Source: Solicoccozyma terricola (taxonomy: Eukaryota; Basidiomycota; Tremellomycetes; Filobasidiales; Piskurozymaceae). From it: a stretch of DNA of 64,000 nt. Below the pieces are notes generated by a model that searched no databases, was not told where the DNA came from, and saw nothing but the letters and a program-made list of their open reading frames with translations. Positions 23,401-35,241 of this stretch are shown here, in pieces. Numbering within the stretch: position 1 is the stretch's first letter; each line of letters starts with the position of its first letter. A program made the position numbers and the translations under genes. The stretch spans positions 136,177-200,176 of the forward strand of contig BCLD01000027.1 in the NCBI GenBank assembly GCA_001600875.1, given 5' to 3'.

Positions 23401-26339
23401 ATCAAGGTCAACATCTGCTTTGGATGCCCGTTGGATGAAAAGAGATATCAGCAAGTGCTCAAGGCTTGTTCTCTGTTGTCGGACTTGAGCATCTTGGAAG
23501 ATGGTGATGAAACTGGTGAGCTAGGCGGTGCAAACGCTCACTATTGAATTTGCTCATGTCAAATTGTCCTTTGCTCAGAGGTTGGTGAGCGGGGCCTGAA
23601 CCTCAGTGGAGGCCAGAAAGCCCGAGTGCAGCTTGCAAGGGCAGTTTACTCTAGGGCTTCCATTCTTTTATTGGACGATGTCCTCAGTGCTGTAGATTCC
23701 CACACCAGTCATGCCATCATGTCTGAATGTTTTCAAGGGGAACTCTTGCAAGGCCGGACTGTGATCCTAGTCTCACATCACATTCGACTGGTCAGTCCAG
23801 CAGCTACTTATCTAGTTTCGTTGGACAATGGAGACATCACCTATGCTGGCAACGTTACCGGATTTGTTGATAGCGGCTTCATGACAGACATGGATAAAAA
23901 TGTAGAGGATACGGCATTGGACCTGCTCCAAACTGATTCCAAGCAGAAAGCTGTCCAGGCTCGGGCGACTGCTGGGGAATCGGAACCTCGATCAGAAATG
24001 GGTTCAATCATCCTCACCAATGGATCCGAGACCAACATCATTCTAGCCTCCTCGGAGTCATCTCAGGCTACCATGGTCAAGAAGCAGGGACCCCCTCGGA
24101 AGCTTGTTGAGGATGAAAAGAGGGCATGGACAAGTTTCTTGGCTTGTCTGGAAGAAATACTTGAAGTCACAAGGATCATGGATGTACTGCGTTGCTTTTG
24201 TGGTGTCTGCTCTGGCTTCTGCAGCTGTGCCTGTCTATGAGAATGGGTGGATGCAGGCTTGGTCTGGGTCGTACAGCAAGAAGCACCCTACACACACACC
24301 AACATACTATTTGGTTGTATACATCATCGTCACGCTGTCTGGATCTCTGCTTGTCACCATCCGCGCTTTCATTCTGTACCGTGGCTCTATCACCTCATCT
24401 CAAATTATCCACAATGCAATGCTCAACAGGATCTTGCACGCAACAGTCCGGTTTCATGACACTGCTGTGCAAGGGAGAGTGCTAAATCGATTTGGCCAGG
24501 ACATGGCGGAACTGGATTCGGAAGTTGCGGACCGCTTTGGCAGCTGTGTGTATGATCTCCTCAGCATCATAGTCTCAATCTTTTCAATTGTGTATGTTGG
24601 AGGTCTGAAATTTGCCATGGCAGCTGCCATCCTCTTTGTGGTCTACATCAAGGCCGGAATGGCGTATAGAGTGACCGCTAGGGAAGTGAAACGTCTGACA
24701 AGCACTACCAGGTCCCCACTGTACACCATGTACTCTGAGGTGGTCTCTGGTGCTCAGGTGTGGCGTGCATATGGGGCATCAACTCAATGTCTCCGTGACA
24801 TGTTGTCAATTGCCAACACAAAAACCGCTGCCACCTTCTGGTCCAGTTGTCTCAGAGAATGGATCAGTATCCGCCTCAACATAATTTCAAGTGTGCTTAT
24901 TGGATTGGCCGGAGTCGCTATCCTCCTTAGTGATGTCAGTCCAGCTGAAGCCGGATTTGCTCTTGCTTTTGCATCCTCCATAACCAGCCAGCTGCGGCTT
25001 GTTGTGCGAAAAGGTGTTTCACTTGAGCAGAGCATGGTGGCCATTGAGCGGATCAAGGAGTATACGGAGGTTCCCATTGAGGGGCCAGAGATTATAGAGC
25101 CACGTCCCCCAGCATCTTGGCCAGCTGCAGGAGAGCTTACATTCAAGGACCTTGTTGTCAAATATGCACCCGAGTTGCCAAGTATCCTTCACAAGATTAG
25201 CTTTCATGTCAGACCTTGTGAGAAGGTTGGCATTGTTGGAGCAACTGGATGTGGTAAATCAACACTCGCTCTCTCTTTGTTACGCTTTGTGGAGCCTGCT
25301 GAAGGTAGTATCAGCGTCGATGGAATAAGTGAGGTGATATCGATACAACCAATGACTGCTCAAACTTACAAACTCTCAAAACACATCTACAGACATATCC
25401 AACATTGGTCTTGCTGACCTCAGATCACGGATAACAATCATTCCACAAGATCCTACAATACTTTCCGGCACATTGCGCTCAACTTTGGATGTCTTCAATG
25501 AATATGAGGACAACTACATCTATGACGCTCTCCGGCGTGTGCACCTGCTCAGCGCAGACGAAGGAGAAGCGTCCACTGTGAACGGTAACTCCAACAACCG
25601 CAATGAGAATGTCTTCAAAGACCTGGACAGCGTTGTGATCGAGGGCGGTCAAAACTTCTCGTGAGTGCCTTGAAGAGTGTTGATGGAGTTATATTGCTGA
25701 TCCATGTCCTTTGATAGCCAAGGAGAAAGGCAACTCATCTGCATGGCAAGGGCAATTCTAAAGCGAAACAAGGTGATAAGTCTTCTTGCCAAGCGATACT
25801 CCAACAACCATTGACAATGCATATTTGCCAGATCTTGATCATGGATGAAGCAACTGCTAGTATCGACTATGAAACCGACGAACTTGGTGAGCGTGAATAT
25901 GCTCTTCCAGAGGTGCACGAAGCTGCGCTAACTTTAAGGCAATTGCTGTAGTCTCCAAGACAATTCGAGAGGAGTTTTCCAATTCTACTTTGCTTACCAT
26001 CGCCCACCGACTCGCCACTATAGTAGGTATTTTGCCCATTGCCACCTGCTGCTGGCTGATCTGAATCCCTCTCCTCAGATTGACTACGACAGAGTTCTTG
26101 TCATGGACAAGGGTCACATCATGGAATTTTCAAGTCCTGCTGCACTGCTGCGGGACCACAAGTCTTGGTTTTATGCGGTATGCTGCCTCGCATTTAGAGA
26201 GGTAAAACGGCAGGCTCATTGTCCGATCACCTTTGCCATACTACTCCCACAGCTCTGCAAAGCGACAGGACCATTGGAATTCGATTCTCTTTGCCACCTG
26301 GCAAAGGAGGCGGAACGCAGACGCCAAGGTGAAGAATGA
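20460..26339 (+). CDS. ABCC (MRP/Ybt1-like) ABC transporter, with two frame breaks
   Basis: Full-length ABC exporter of the ABCC type: N-terminal hydrophobic segment, TMD1, NBD1, TMD2, NBD2. Start at 20460; first intron 20715-20784. NBD1 has Walker A CGKMGAGKS (about 23200-23226), signature LNLSGGQKARVQLARA, Walker B ILLLDDVLSAVD (Asp instead of the catalytic Glu, usual in ABCC NBD1) and SHH. NBD2 has GATGCGKST (about 25235), FSQGERQLICMARAIL, ILIMDEATASID with intact Glu, and the AHR His loop. The long insert before NBD1 and the TMD layout recall vacuolar Ybt1/Bpt1, so a vacuolar or plasma-membrane conjugate exporter is likely. Two places need a frame change with no room for an intron: about 21185-21195 (LLLIAITP to GTAPRGPPLYF) and about 24110-24125 (LVEDEKR to GHGQVSW). 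Either the gene is newly broken or the assembly has indels. Confidence 0.88.
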
Positions 26340-27966
26340 GAGTACTCGGAGCGGGAGATTTGAGGGTAGGAAAGTACTTTGAGTTCAGTGGTAGAGGTTG
26401 TGTTTGCCCTCCATGTATACTTGATCGAGTATCCCTCTTTTGATCCTCCATCTCCGTCGTTGCCATGGCGGCACAATCCTTTGCAATCACCAAAAACCAT
26501 CAACATTTGCCTTGCTGGATCAGCGAACAAGCATGCAACCAGCGACAACCTTTCTGATGAACAGAATGCCTGCATTCAGCTTTATTTTTGTCGGGGGTCA
26601 AGGATGTCTTTGTGACAACCAGAATACGCAGGATTCGCCACCCAAACCGGGATCTGGATACGGTCGATGTGTGTGGACACCGACTCGGACAGAACGACAT
26701 CCTAAGCGGAGATTGATAGTGAAGAGGTTCAGGTGGGGCTGGAAGGAACCCAGAGAACGTACCATTCAATTGGGGGAGAGCGACCATTACAGACACAAAA
26801 CTGCGAGATGGGTGTCGGCGCTATGACAACCAGGAAAGGAGAAAGGGAGAACTCGACCCTAGGAGTAAATGTGGATGTATCTCATTGGGGAAGAGTTTGA
26901 AGCCGTTGTACATATGTAGCACAAAGTACAAGGATGCATTGGTCCTACGACCGTTCATCATCTAATGATACAACTATGATTGCAAAGCTGGACTTGGTAC
27001 AAGACGCCGAGCGGTGGCGACGAAGGTTTATCCGCGGCACGTTCCAACTACGCAGGTCTCTAGCATGGCGTTTGGTTCTATAAGAACTGAGGTCGCTCCA
27101 TGACAGACACCATCAACTGTATCCCCTATAGATCGAGAAAGGTGGCATCATTCCACCCAGGCTGCGACATTCCTCCGTAACTAGGATCGTCAAACAAAAA
27201 CGATAACAAGAGCATCGACCTAGGGCGATTCTCGCTGGGGAGGGTCCCTCATTGACATTCTCGCAGTCATGACTGGCGATCAAATACCGAGCAGTCCACC
27301 TGAAGCTGCGACCCTGGGAGCATGAACTCCCGTCGTCGGAAGTCTGGAGGAAGTTCGCAAAACATAGAGGAGAGTGAGCACGGCGAGGGAAGATTGCGGA
27401 TATACTGTCGGCGAAGGTAGCGGCGACCCAGCCTTGCATGTTGACGTGATCCGAAAAGGCCGAGTGCCTGGCGCAGGCGTTACCACCGTCCACGACATGC
27501 TCGTCGTGGGATCAAAACTCAGCAGCAGTGAGTCGCCGACGAACCGGGCCGGAGTTGCATGCCAATATGTACGTTTTGCGTTCCTGCTATCGCTGCCGGC
27601 GGATAAGGCTCGGCTAAACTAGTGAAACAACGGGAGTAGACTTGCCCCTCTTGCTTTCGTCGTATCTTTGTCGTAGCTCTGCGGTATTGGTCATACGCTG
27701 CCCTTCGTCTCCTACTCGCTTGGCCCTGTGATAGGGTGGGACGAGGACGGGACTGGGCACGGCGTACCTCCGCCCCGATATTCGCTCTGATATCGCTGAA
27801 ACTCGGTGCTCCTCGGAGCTCCTCAGTCCCACTCCGTCCCATTCGGTGGCCCGCTGCTCTCCGGCGGGACAGCAATGCAGGCTAAGATGTATAAAGACGC
27901 TGACACCGTTGGAGACCCCATAGTTGGGCTCCACATCTCTCGTTTCCATTCATCCACCTATCCGTC
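26340..27966. other. Intergenic upstream of sugar transporter
   Basis: About 1.6 kb between two plus-strand transporter genes. Several short open frames occur on both strands, none with a recognisable domain. The last 200 bp, with several CGG/CCG-containing boxes (27770-27870), likely form the promoter of the sugar transporter. No RNA gene or repeat was recognised. Confidence 0.4.
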
Positions 27967-30381
27967 ATGTCACAGGCACACGAGTTCGAAGGTGGCGACG
28001 CCATCGTCAAGGCAGACAATCACCGTCTCGCAGCAACTATTACCGGGTACAATGATCTCATCTTGGACGCTTCCAAAGCCGACAAGAAGGAGCATGAGAT
28101 GACCGCAAAGCAGGCATTCGTCACATACAGGAAAGCGGTCATGTGGAGTGCGATTCTTTCTGCCGCGTTGATTATGGAAGGTTAGTTTTTCGGCCCACAG
28201 ATCGCCATATTCAGCGAGTTCCGAAGCTTACAATTTATAATATTGCAAACGTATTAAGGTTATGATGTGGTTGTAGTGAGTCCATCTGAGAATGCCATGT
28301 TTAACTGACCGCGAGGCTCACGACCGATTTTACAGATTGCCTCATTCTACGGACAACCAGCATTTCTCGAACGATTCGGTGTCCCTGGTCCCGATGGTAC
28401 CAACATCATACCCGCTCCCTGGCAGTCAGGTTTAGGAAACGGTTCCAGCGTAGGAGGAATCATAGGCTTGTTGATCAACGGTTGGGCTAGTGAAAGATTC
28501 GGCTCAAAGAAAACCTACCTCGTGCGTCGAATCCATCGCGTGCACTAATTCCTACTGAATTCTGAACCATCCTTTCTCATTCTCGCAGGCCGGAATGGTG
28601 TTAATGATGGCTGCGATCTTTATCCCATTCTTTTCAAACTCTTTAGGCATGTTGGTTGCCGGAGAAGTGATCTGCGGGTGAGCACCCAGTCTTCAACTTG
28701 CCCCTCCGAACCGCATCTGATCGATGTCGAGGCTATCTTCCTTCGCCAGCATCCCATGGGGTATCTTCCAAACCTTGACCACACAATATGCCTCAGAGGT
28801 ATGCCCTATTCAACTCAGACACTACCTTACCGCCTACATCAACATGTGCTGGGGAATCGGTAGGCCCAAAATTATTTTTGTCCATTCATCCTTCTATCGC
28901 TTACGCTGTAACGTCACTTCTCCAGGCATTTTCCTGTCTTCCGGAGTCGTCAGGGCAACCTTGAACATCGACGGAAACCTCAGTGAGTCAGCAATCAAGA
29001 TCTGCGTAATGCTTCCCAACTGACAAGTCACGTTCCCACCCCGCAGGTTGGAGACTTCCATTCGCCTTGCAATGGATCTGGCCACCCTTCCTCTTCGCTG
29101 CCGTATGGTTCTGCCCAGTCTCCCCTTGGTGGCTCGTTCGTCAGGGCAAACTCGACGAGGCAGAGGAAAATGTCATGCGTCTCACCAACCCTGCACTGTT
29201 CTCTCGTGAGGATGCGAAGCGCACGGTTGCTATGATGGTTCACACTACCGAGCTCGAGAAACAAGCCGAGGTTGGAACTAGCTACATCGACTGCTTCAAG
29301 GGCATTGACCGCAGGCGTACAGAGATTGTGAGCAGAGGTTGATTACAATTTGCCGGGAGGACCTTGCTAATCATGCCGTGCTCGCTAGGCCATGATGGTG
29401 TTCTTCATCCAGCTCGGGTCAGGTCAGAACCTCATTGGTCAGGGTGTGCAATTGTGAGTAGAAACGGGTCGAACATTAACTTGTCAATAGGAACTGACGG
29501 TGAAACCTATCATCTTAGCTTCCAGCGTGCCGGTATCGATTCAACCACCTCCTTCAATCTCAACATGGCGCTCAACTCCATGTTTATCATCGGCACCGTC
29601 GCGTCTTGGTTCCGTAAGTCGACCTGGCCATTTAGTTTAACGTCTGCGTCACTTATCTTGCACTGTCACCCTAGTCCTTCGCTATTTTGGACGACGAACA
29701 CTATATGTCGCCGGTCTCATCCTTATGGATGTCGTGTTGATCATTGTCGGTGGTATGGCATTCTCCAACTCCAAGGCCTCGGCCTGGGTGTCCGGATCCC
29801 TGTTGATTTGCCTCAACTTCTGCTACAATGCGACTTTGGGTCCTGGTTAGTCCACACTCGAGTCGAGTTTAATATTGGTTACCATGCTCACCATCAATCG
29901 TTTCCCCTCAGTCTGCTACACTATCATCTCCGAAGTTGGCAGTACCCGTCTTCGAGCAAAGACCATCGTTCTAGCGCGATGTGCCTATGCTGTGGCAAAC
30001 ATTATTTGCGGTATCATTGTGCCTAGGATGCTTTCGCCCACCGCTTGGAACTGGGGTGCCAAGAGTGGACTTTTCTGGGCCGGAAGCTGCTTCTTATGGT
30101 GAGTTGTTCGCTCGACTCTGCTGCCTAAATTGAAACCACAACTAACACTCTGTCTATCATGCAGCCTTGTCTACTGTCTCCTACGCCTTCCCGAAACCCG
30201 TGGCAAATCTTACGGAGAGCTTGAGGTTCTCTTTGAAAACCGTGTGCCCGCCTGGAAGTTCGCCAAGACCAAGGTCGACCAATTCGATTTGGGAGAGGAC
30301 GCCTCTGCGCCTGTCCAGGCTACGGAAATCAAGGAGGACTTTGGCAAGGTGGAGGATACCGTCAAGGTTACGTATCGTTAG
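27967..30381 (+). CDS. MFS sugar transporter, alpha-glucoside (maltose) type
   Basis: Twelve-helix sugar:H+ symporter of the fungal maltose/alpha-glucoside group. Start at 27967 ([14 protein letters not shown]); stop TAG 30379-30381; about eight short introns. Motifs are [15 protein letters not shown] (TM1), [13 protein letters not shown] (loop 2-3 signature), [18 protein letters not shown] (TM4-5, with the PxxxR-like loop), [34 protein letters not shown] (TM7), [16 protein letters not shown] (loop 10-11), and the family's C-terminal [19 protein letters not shown]. The latter and SPWWLVR are typical of yeast Mal11/Mph-type carriers. It is expected in the plasma membrane. It converges with the serine dehydratase gene about 210 bp downstream. 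There is no maltase gene beside it; the GH3 enzyme is 26 kb away, so no cluster is claimed. Confidence 0.92.
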
Positions 30382-30593
30382 GGTCTCACAGACATGTTAC
30401 GGGGATTTGTAGTTCATTACTTTTTATAGGGACCCTTTTATATGAGTGGATAATGTTTGATCCTCAAGCTTCTAATATGAACAGTATGATGAACATCCAT
30501 TTGTTGTCGAACAATCGTCATATAGTACAATAACCGTTCCGTACAATAAAGCTCAGCATGCGGGCATTGATACCGGGATCTTCACCGATGTCT

Positions 30594-33462
30594 TCAAGGG
30601 GAGGACTGTCAGTTGTGATCCGTGCTGGCGAGAGATACATTGGAACTCACAGCCAATCCGCTCAGACTCGTCTCCTTGTAGTGACTATGCATATCCCTAG
30701 CAGTTTGACGCATGGCGTCGATCACAGCATCTAGGCTGACGACATGCGTTCCCTGGCCTGACAGAGCCAGCTGCGACGCTGTGACGAGGAAAGGCAATGC
30801 TCAATAACGGTAACGCCTAGAATTTAACGACGATATATCGCACCTGTCACCGCCTTCACCGCCCCCAAGCTATTGCGCTCGATGCAGGGTACTTGCTGTT
30901 ACAGTTCCAGATGGTAAGGATATGTAGGTGTCCGCGTCGAATTAAAGCATGCTTACGACTAGGCCATCGACGGGATCACATGTCAAACCTAGAGACTGTT
31001 CCATTGCGATTTCGGCCGCTTCCAAGATCTGCTTTGTTGTTCCTGTAGGTGGTGTGGTATGGGGATCAGCAACACGATGACGTATGAGGCAAGCTCGCCA
31101 CCCACCTCCCATGCAAGCAGCCAAGGCACCCGCTGCCATTGAACTAGCAACTCCGACCTCAGCCATACATCCTCCTTCCGCGGCGGATATAGATGCCCCA
31201 TGCTTGAACAGCATGCCGAGAGCGCTCGCCGTCAAAAGAAACTACAGGAGAAAGCGGTTCGTTAGCGCTGTCCAGACACTATGAGATTCCATGCTCACCC
31301 TCTCCACTTGCTCTTCCTTCTTGTTGTGTTCCCAGTGTTGCAGGAAATACTTGAGGACAGCGGGAATGACCTATGGGGAAGAGAGTCAATTGATGAGTCC
31401 ACGCCTTTCCTCGAGAAGGAGACCGTGCACTTACGCCAGCTGCGCCATTGGCTGAGGTTGCATAGAGGAATACGATGTCAGATGAGTTGCAACATGAGGC
31501 GAATGTCACTCACTCGGTGCGGTCACCACTCGGCCTCCTCCTGCGTTTACCTGGATGAGTCGGTGATAGGGTTTCAGGATGCCGATTTTCAACGGTCCTC
31601 TCAGCGCGCCGGACATACGCACCTCGTTCACAGCAATTGCATAGCAACTCAACTCGTCAATACCCGACAAGATTGGGAGAGGGGTCGGCGCAGGCGGCTG
31701 CAGACACACACGGTCAGTTCAGTACCGCAGGTGAAAGGCAACGTCGGAAACTCACATTTGTCAAAGGTTGTTGACCCGCCATGAATCGCTTGTGAAGATA
31801 AGGTGCTCGACGTTTCAAACGAAGCCTACCAGGAAGATGGATTTGTTCTGGAGAGACAATCTAACCTCAGCAAAGTTTCAAAACCAAGGATTCGCAAAGT
31901 CTCTCACCCGAATGTACGCCCTCGTAAATACAGTCGTCCATGACCTTCCAAATCTGAAACATACCGGATATCAGTTACCAGGTCGACCTGCAATGTGGGC
32001 GAACACTTCGTACGTACAGCTGCCAGTTTCGCCGAAACCTCCTGCGATGTCGCCAGCCTCAACTCATTCGTCCGCACTCTAAAGGCACTAACATGTCAGG
32101 GAATCTGGGATCTCCTCTGAGGACACTCCATCGCACTTACATGTCTTCGATGGTCATCTTCAGGCGGATCAAATGTCAGATGGGAGACAATTCCAGCAAA
32201 TTGACCTTCTTGGACTCACATCTTTCTCCTCGGAAATGCGTTGAAGTGAATGGGCATCATTGAATAACAAGGGAAATTCCGGCTGTCGTGGTTCGTGTAT
32301 TTGTTCCAGTTCCGTAGTTGACGGGCTGAGGTTGGGTTGATCAGGAACGCTTTGCCGATTTTTCCACAGGGCCATTCACTTACAGCTCCGTAGGATGTCC
32401 AGCCATGTCGCCTTCGGTCACAACGAAGCCACCGCCGACCCTAAAATGGGTACACTGTCTGTCAGTCGCATGAGTCTTGGGATCTGTTGATCGAGCTTCG
32501 ACATACGAGTAGTATTCCTTTGTCCATAGTATGTCCCCTTGTGCATCAAAGACTGATAGCCTTAGACCATTAGGGTGAGCTGGCAAGGATTTCATGTTCC
32601 AACCCTATAGAGTTGTCCGTTACTTTCAGCGGTCAATACACCAATAGGCATGTCGACATACTTACCAAGTCCTTTGCAACGTCGAATTTGACATCCCGTG
32701 AACCATTGAGCCGGAGGATCTTGTCAGTCACCATCCGGTTGTATCGAGGTAGCACGGTGGACGTGCTGTTCAACATGTTTGTCAGCACGTTTGCCCGTCG
32801 ATCTGAGCCGCCAATGACGCTCACTCGATGGTTTCCGGAGTCGATCCTTCAAGGCCGAGGAGCAGTGCCTCGGGAGTCATATGTCCCTTGCCTGTCGCCG
32901 CCAGCGAGCCATATAAAGTAGCTTTGATTACTTGGACCTGAGGATGATGGCCTTGTTAGTTGTGTGGGGCCACATATCCGCACTATATCCTGGGCTCACC
33001 TTATCCACCAGATTCATACTCTCAAGCTCCTGTTGTTGATCAAGTCAGTGGAGCCCGCTCTAGACTGAATGCTTTACTCGGCGCACCGTCAAGAACATCT
33101 TTGAGGCCCTCTGTTATTTGGGAACGACCGCATTCGGTGTCAGTGTCTCTGCCATGCTGTCCTTCCTGCTCTGCTTACCATCGGCCCAACAGTGTGGGAG
33201 GATGAGGGTCCTATGCCGACACTGAAAAGATCTAAGAGGTACATGTAGCCGGTCGGTGAGAATACGTGAGCGATACACACCCCTCTCTTTCGAACTCACC
33301 AAATACGCTGATCACAGCATGATCTGGCTTTGCCAAGGTGGATGACGATGGGATTGGAGGTACGACTGTTGCCAGTGTCCGAGTCTGCGGCAGGGGGTGG
33401 TGATAGACTGCGGGCCTCCATACTCGACTCGAGCGGAGGAGATGACGAGTTATATGAGCCAT
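30594..33462 (-). CDS. Iron-sulfur L-serine dehydratase, single-chain
   Basis: L-serine ammonia-lyase (serine to pyruvate plus ammonia) of the bacterial-type 4Fe-4S family, not the PLP type usual in fungi. Start at 33462. The first 40 residues ([20 protein letters not shown] and onward) are Arg-rich with no acidic residue, like a mitochondrial presequence. Joining across an intron gives [19 protein letters not shown] and the PM that completes SHTVGPM, the N-terminal signature of SdaA/SdaB. Later exons give [56 protein letters not shown] and [16 protein letters not shown]. The Cys residues in GGCMAE, LTCDP and PCIERN correspond to the cluster ligands known in bacterial enzymes. The C-terminus is [10 protein letters not shown], then either an intron with stop at 30594-30596 or read-through to a stop at 30609. 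Many introns; some middle junctions were not traced. Confidence 0.87.
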
Positions 33463-34084
33463 TTGAACGCAGGAGGATCTTCGAACACTTGTTAGCCTAG
33501 TTTTGTCTACGACAGGGTCGAGCGAGGCCCTCCCCGGAACACTGTCAGGCCGGGCAATATATATCTACAAGCTGCATCTCCGGGATTCTCAAGATACGTC
33601 CCAGATATGTCCAATCTTGGACTGCCCAATATTGGAAAACAACGCTCCGAGCCGAACGCCACCAGGGCCGAGAGTCAACAATCCACGTGATGGGGGCGGG
33701 GTGATGACGGCGACAAGCGATGGTTAGCAGGCAGGGAGCCGGCAGGGAGCCATGCAGGGACCAGTGGTTGATGGGGTGGGTATGTGCTGCCCGATAAGTA
33801 CTCGCACCATGCCAAGCGGGGATCGCGGGGATCGCTGGGAGATCATCAACCCGGTACTTGCTCCGATAGCGGACGGCTGACCATGACACTTAATCTCCCT
33901 GGAGAGGCTTCTCCCCGAGTCACAAGGCACTTTTGCCCTGGATTGGCCAATATGACACACCTGCCATTCCCCTTTCTTGATATTATACAACACACCCATG
34001 CCCGCGTCACATCCCACCTCCAGCTTATCCTGCAACATTTCTTCGACCTCTTTCCCAACGCTTACAACTCCGTTTCAAAAGTCA
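33463..34084. other. Intergenic, serine dehydratase upstream
   Basis: About 620 bp upstream of the serine dehydratase gene and downstream of the Asterix-like gene, both minus strand. Short open frames only, with no recognisable protein. Confidence 0.45.
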
Positions 34085-35030
34085 TCACGTGGTCAACGGA
34101 ACAGCTCCACCGGTCGTAGTCGCAGCTGCTGCAGCGGCAGCGGCAGCTCCTGGGTTGTTGGGTTGGAGGAGCATGGATGGGATGTAGACGCCTATGAGAC
34201 AAAGCGTTGACATGCTGGATGACGGTAACGGTGAAGGAATGCGATGAATTCGGTTGCAGGATGTTTGTTGATGAGGTGTTGGCAATCGAAAGAGCAATGC
34301 CATGAATTTTGTTTGTCGTTGATCAAAGAACAGTGCGGGCGATTGGGACATGACGGATGTCGCAAAGTGAGAATGAATTAGTTTACATTCACGAAGACGA
34401 CGTTGACATCGACGTGTGATTCATGCACGACGATGGCGGTGAGATTTCAGATAAAAGAGATGGTATGGATACGTAACATGAGCCAACAACATCCAATTGA
34501 CGTCTCGATTCGGAAGACAACAAAGACTCACGCGATGGAAGCCAATGGCGATGATGCACCTTCCTTCTGTCTAAGGGGTTTCTGGTTGAATAGGGAGAGT
34601 ACAGCTGCGAAGAGTGCGGCCCATGCCCCGAGACTAAATCGAAAGAATGAAAACATGATGGCCGCAGGGAGGTGTATTTGTTGCAAAGGGAGAGGAAGAG
34701 GGTGGTATCAGGAGAAGTACATCAGCTTTCTATGTGAATCAGACCCAGTCATGGTGCATTTCTTCCACCACCGCCAAAACCCACGCGTTCTTGAGCATCA
34801 TCGAACCACCTGCGATTGCCATTGCAGAACTTCCAAATGGATCAGATCCCGACTCTTTCCATGTTCGTGGGAGGTAGAAGGGGACTACGGGGCTGTTTGT
34901 GTGTTTGTATGCAACGATCAGCGAACGCATGCAAGGCGACGTTCCCATATCGTCTCTGTCCCACTCACGCTCCCTCGCCTGCCTTTGGGTCTGACTTGTC
35001 GAACACTGGGACGGTGATGGTGGATGCCAT
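34085..35030 (-). CDS. Probable Asterix/PAT10 (UPF0139) ER membrane protein
   Basis: Small membrane protein, probably the fungal Asterix subunit of the PAT membrane-protein chaperone complex. Start at 35030 (MASTITVPVFDKSDPKAG). A GT-AG join gives GAPVVPFYLPRTWKESGSD, then PFGSSAMAIAGGSMML. A later exon encodes FSFFRFSLGAWAALFAAV, then LSLFNQKPLRQKEG, which fits the family's W-rich second helix followed by an N-x-(R/K)PL element. The last segment is VYIPSMLLQPNNPG, then nine Ala, three Thr and GGAVPLTT before the stop at 34085. The acceptor of the middle exon was not resolved. The call rests on overall layout (short protein, two to three helices, NQKPLR), not on a catalytic motif; other small ER proteins are possible. 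Confidence 0.5.
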
Positions 35031-35204
35031 GGTGGTGAATGGAGAGTGACTGAGGATGTGGATGTGGATGTCGTGGATGTGGATGTCACCGCCGGTGGTG
35101 ATCTCGCTGGCGACCGACTTGTTTATTCGAGTCACGTGTCTCGCCCAAATGCCCCGACGGCCCCGTTCAGCAACATTCCATCCCTCGCGGTATACCACAG
35201 CTCA

Positions 35205-35230
35205 CACAGCTCACACAGCTCACACAGTCA
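35205..35230. repeat. CTCACACAG 9-bp tandem repeat
   Basis: About three tandem copies of a 9-bp unit just upstream of the start codon at 35242, in the presumed 5' UTR or promoter of the unknown acidic-protein gene. Confidence 0.8.
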
Positions 35231-35241
35231 CTCCCCAAGCC

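Noticed and set aside
27770..27870. Defined zinc-cluster binding site in the sugar-transporter promoter
   Set aside because: CGG/CCG triplets are present, but spacing is irregular and such short sites occur by chance in GC-rich DNA.
26379..27949. Several 70-130 aa frames upstream of the sugar transporter
   Set aside because: Composition and lack of motifs fit chance frames in promoter DNA.
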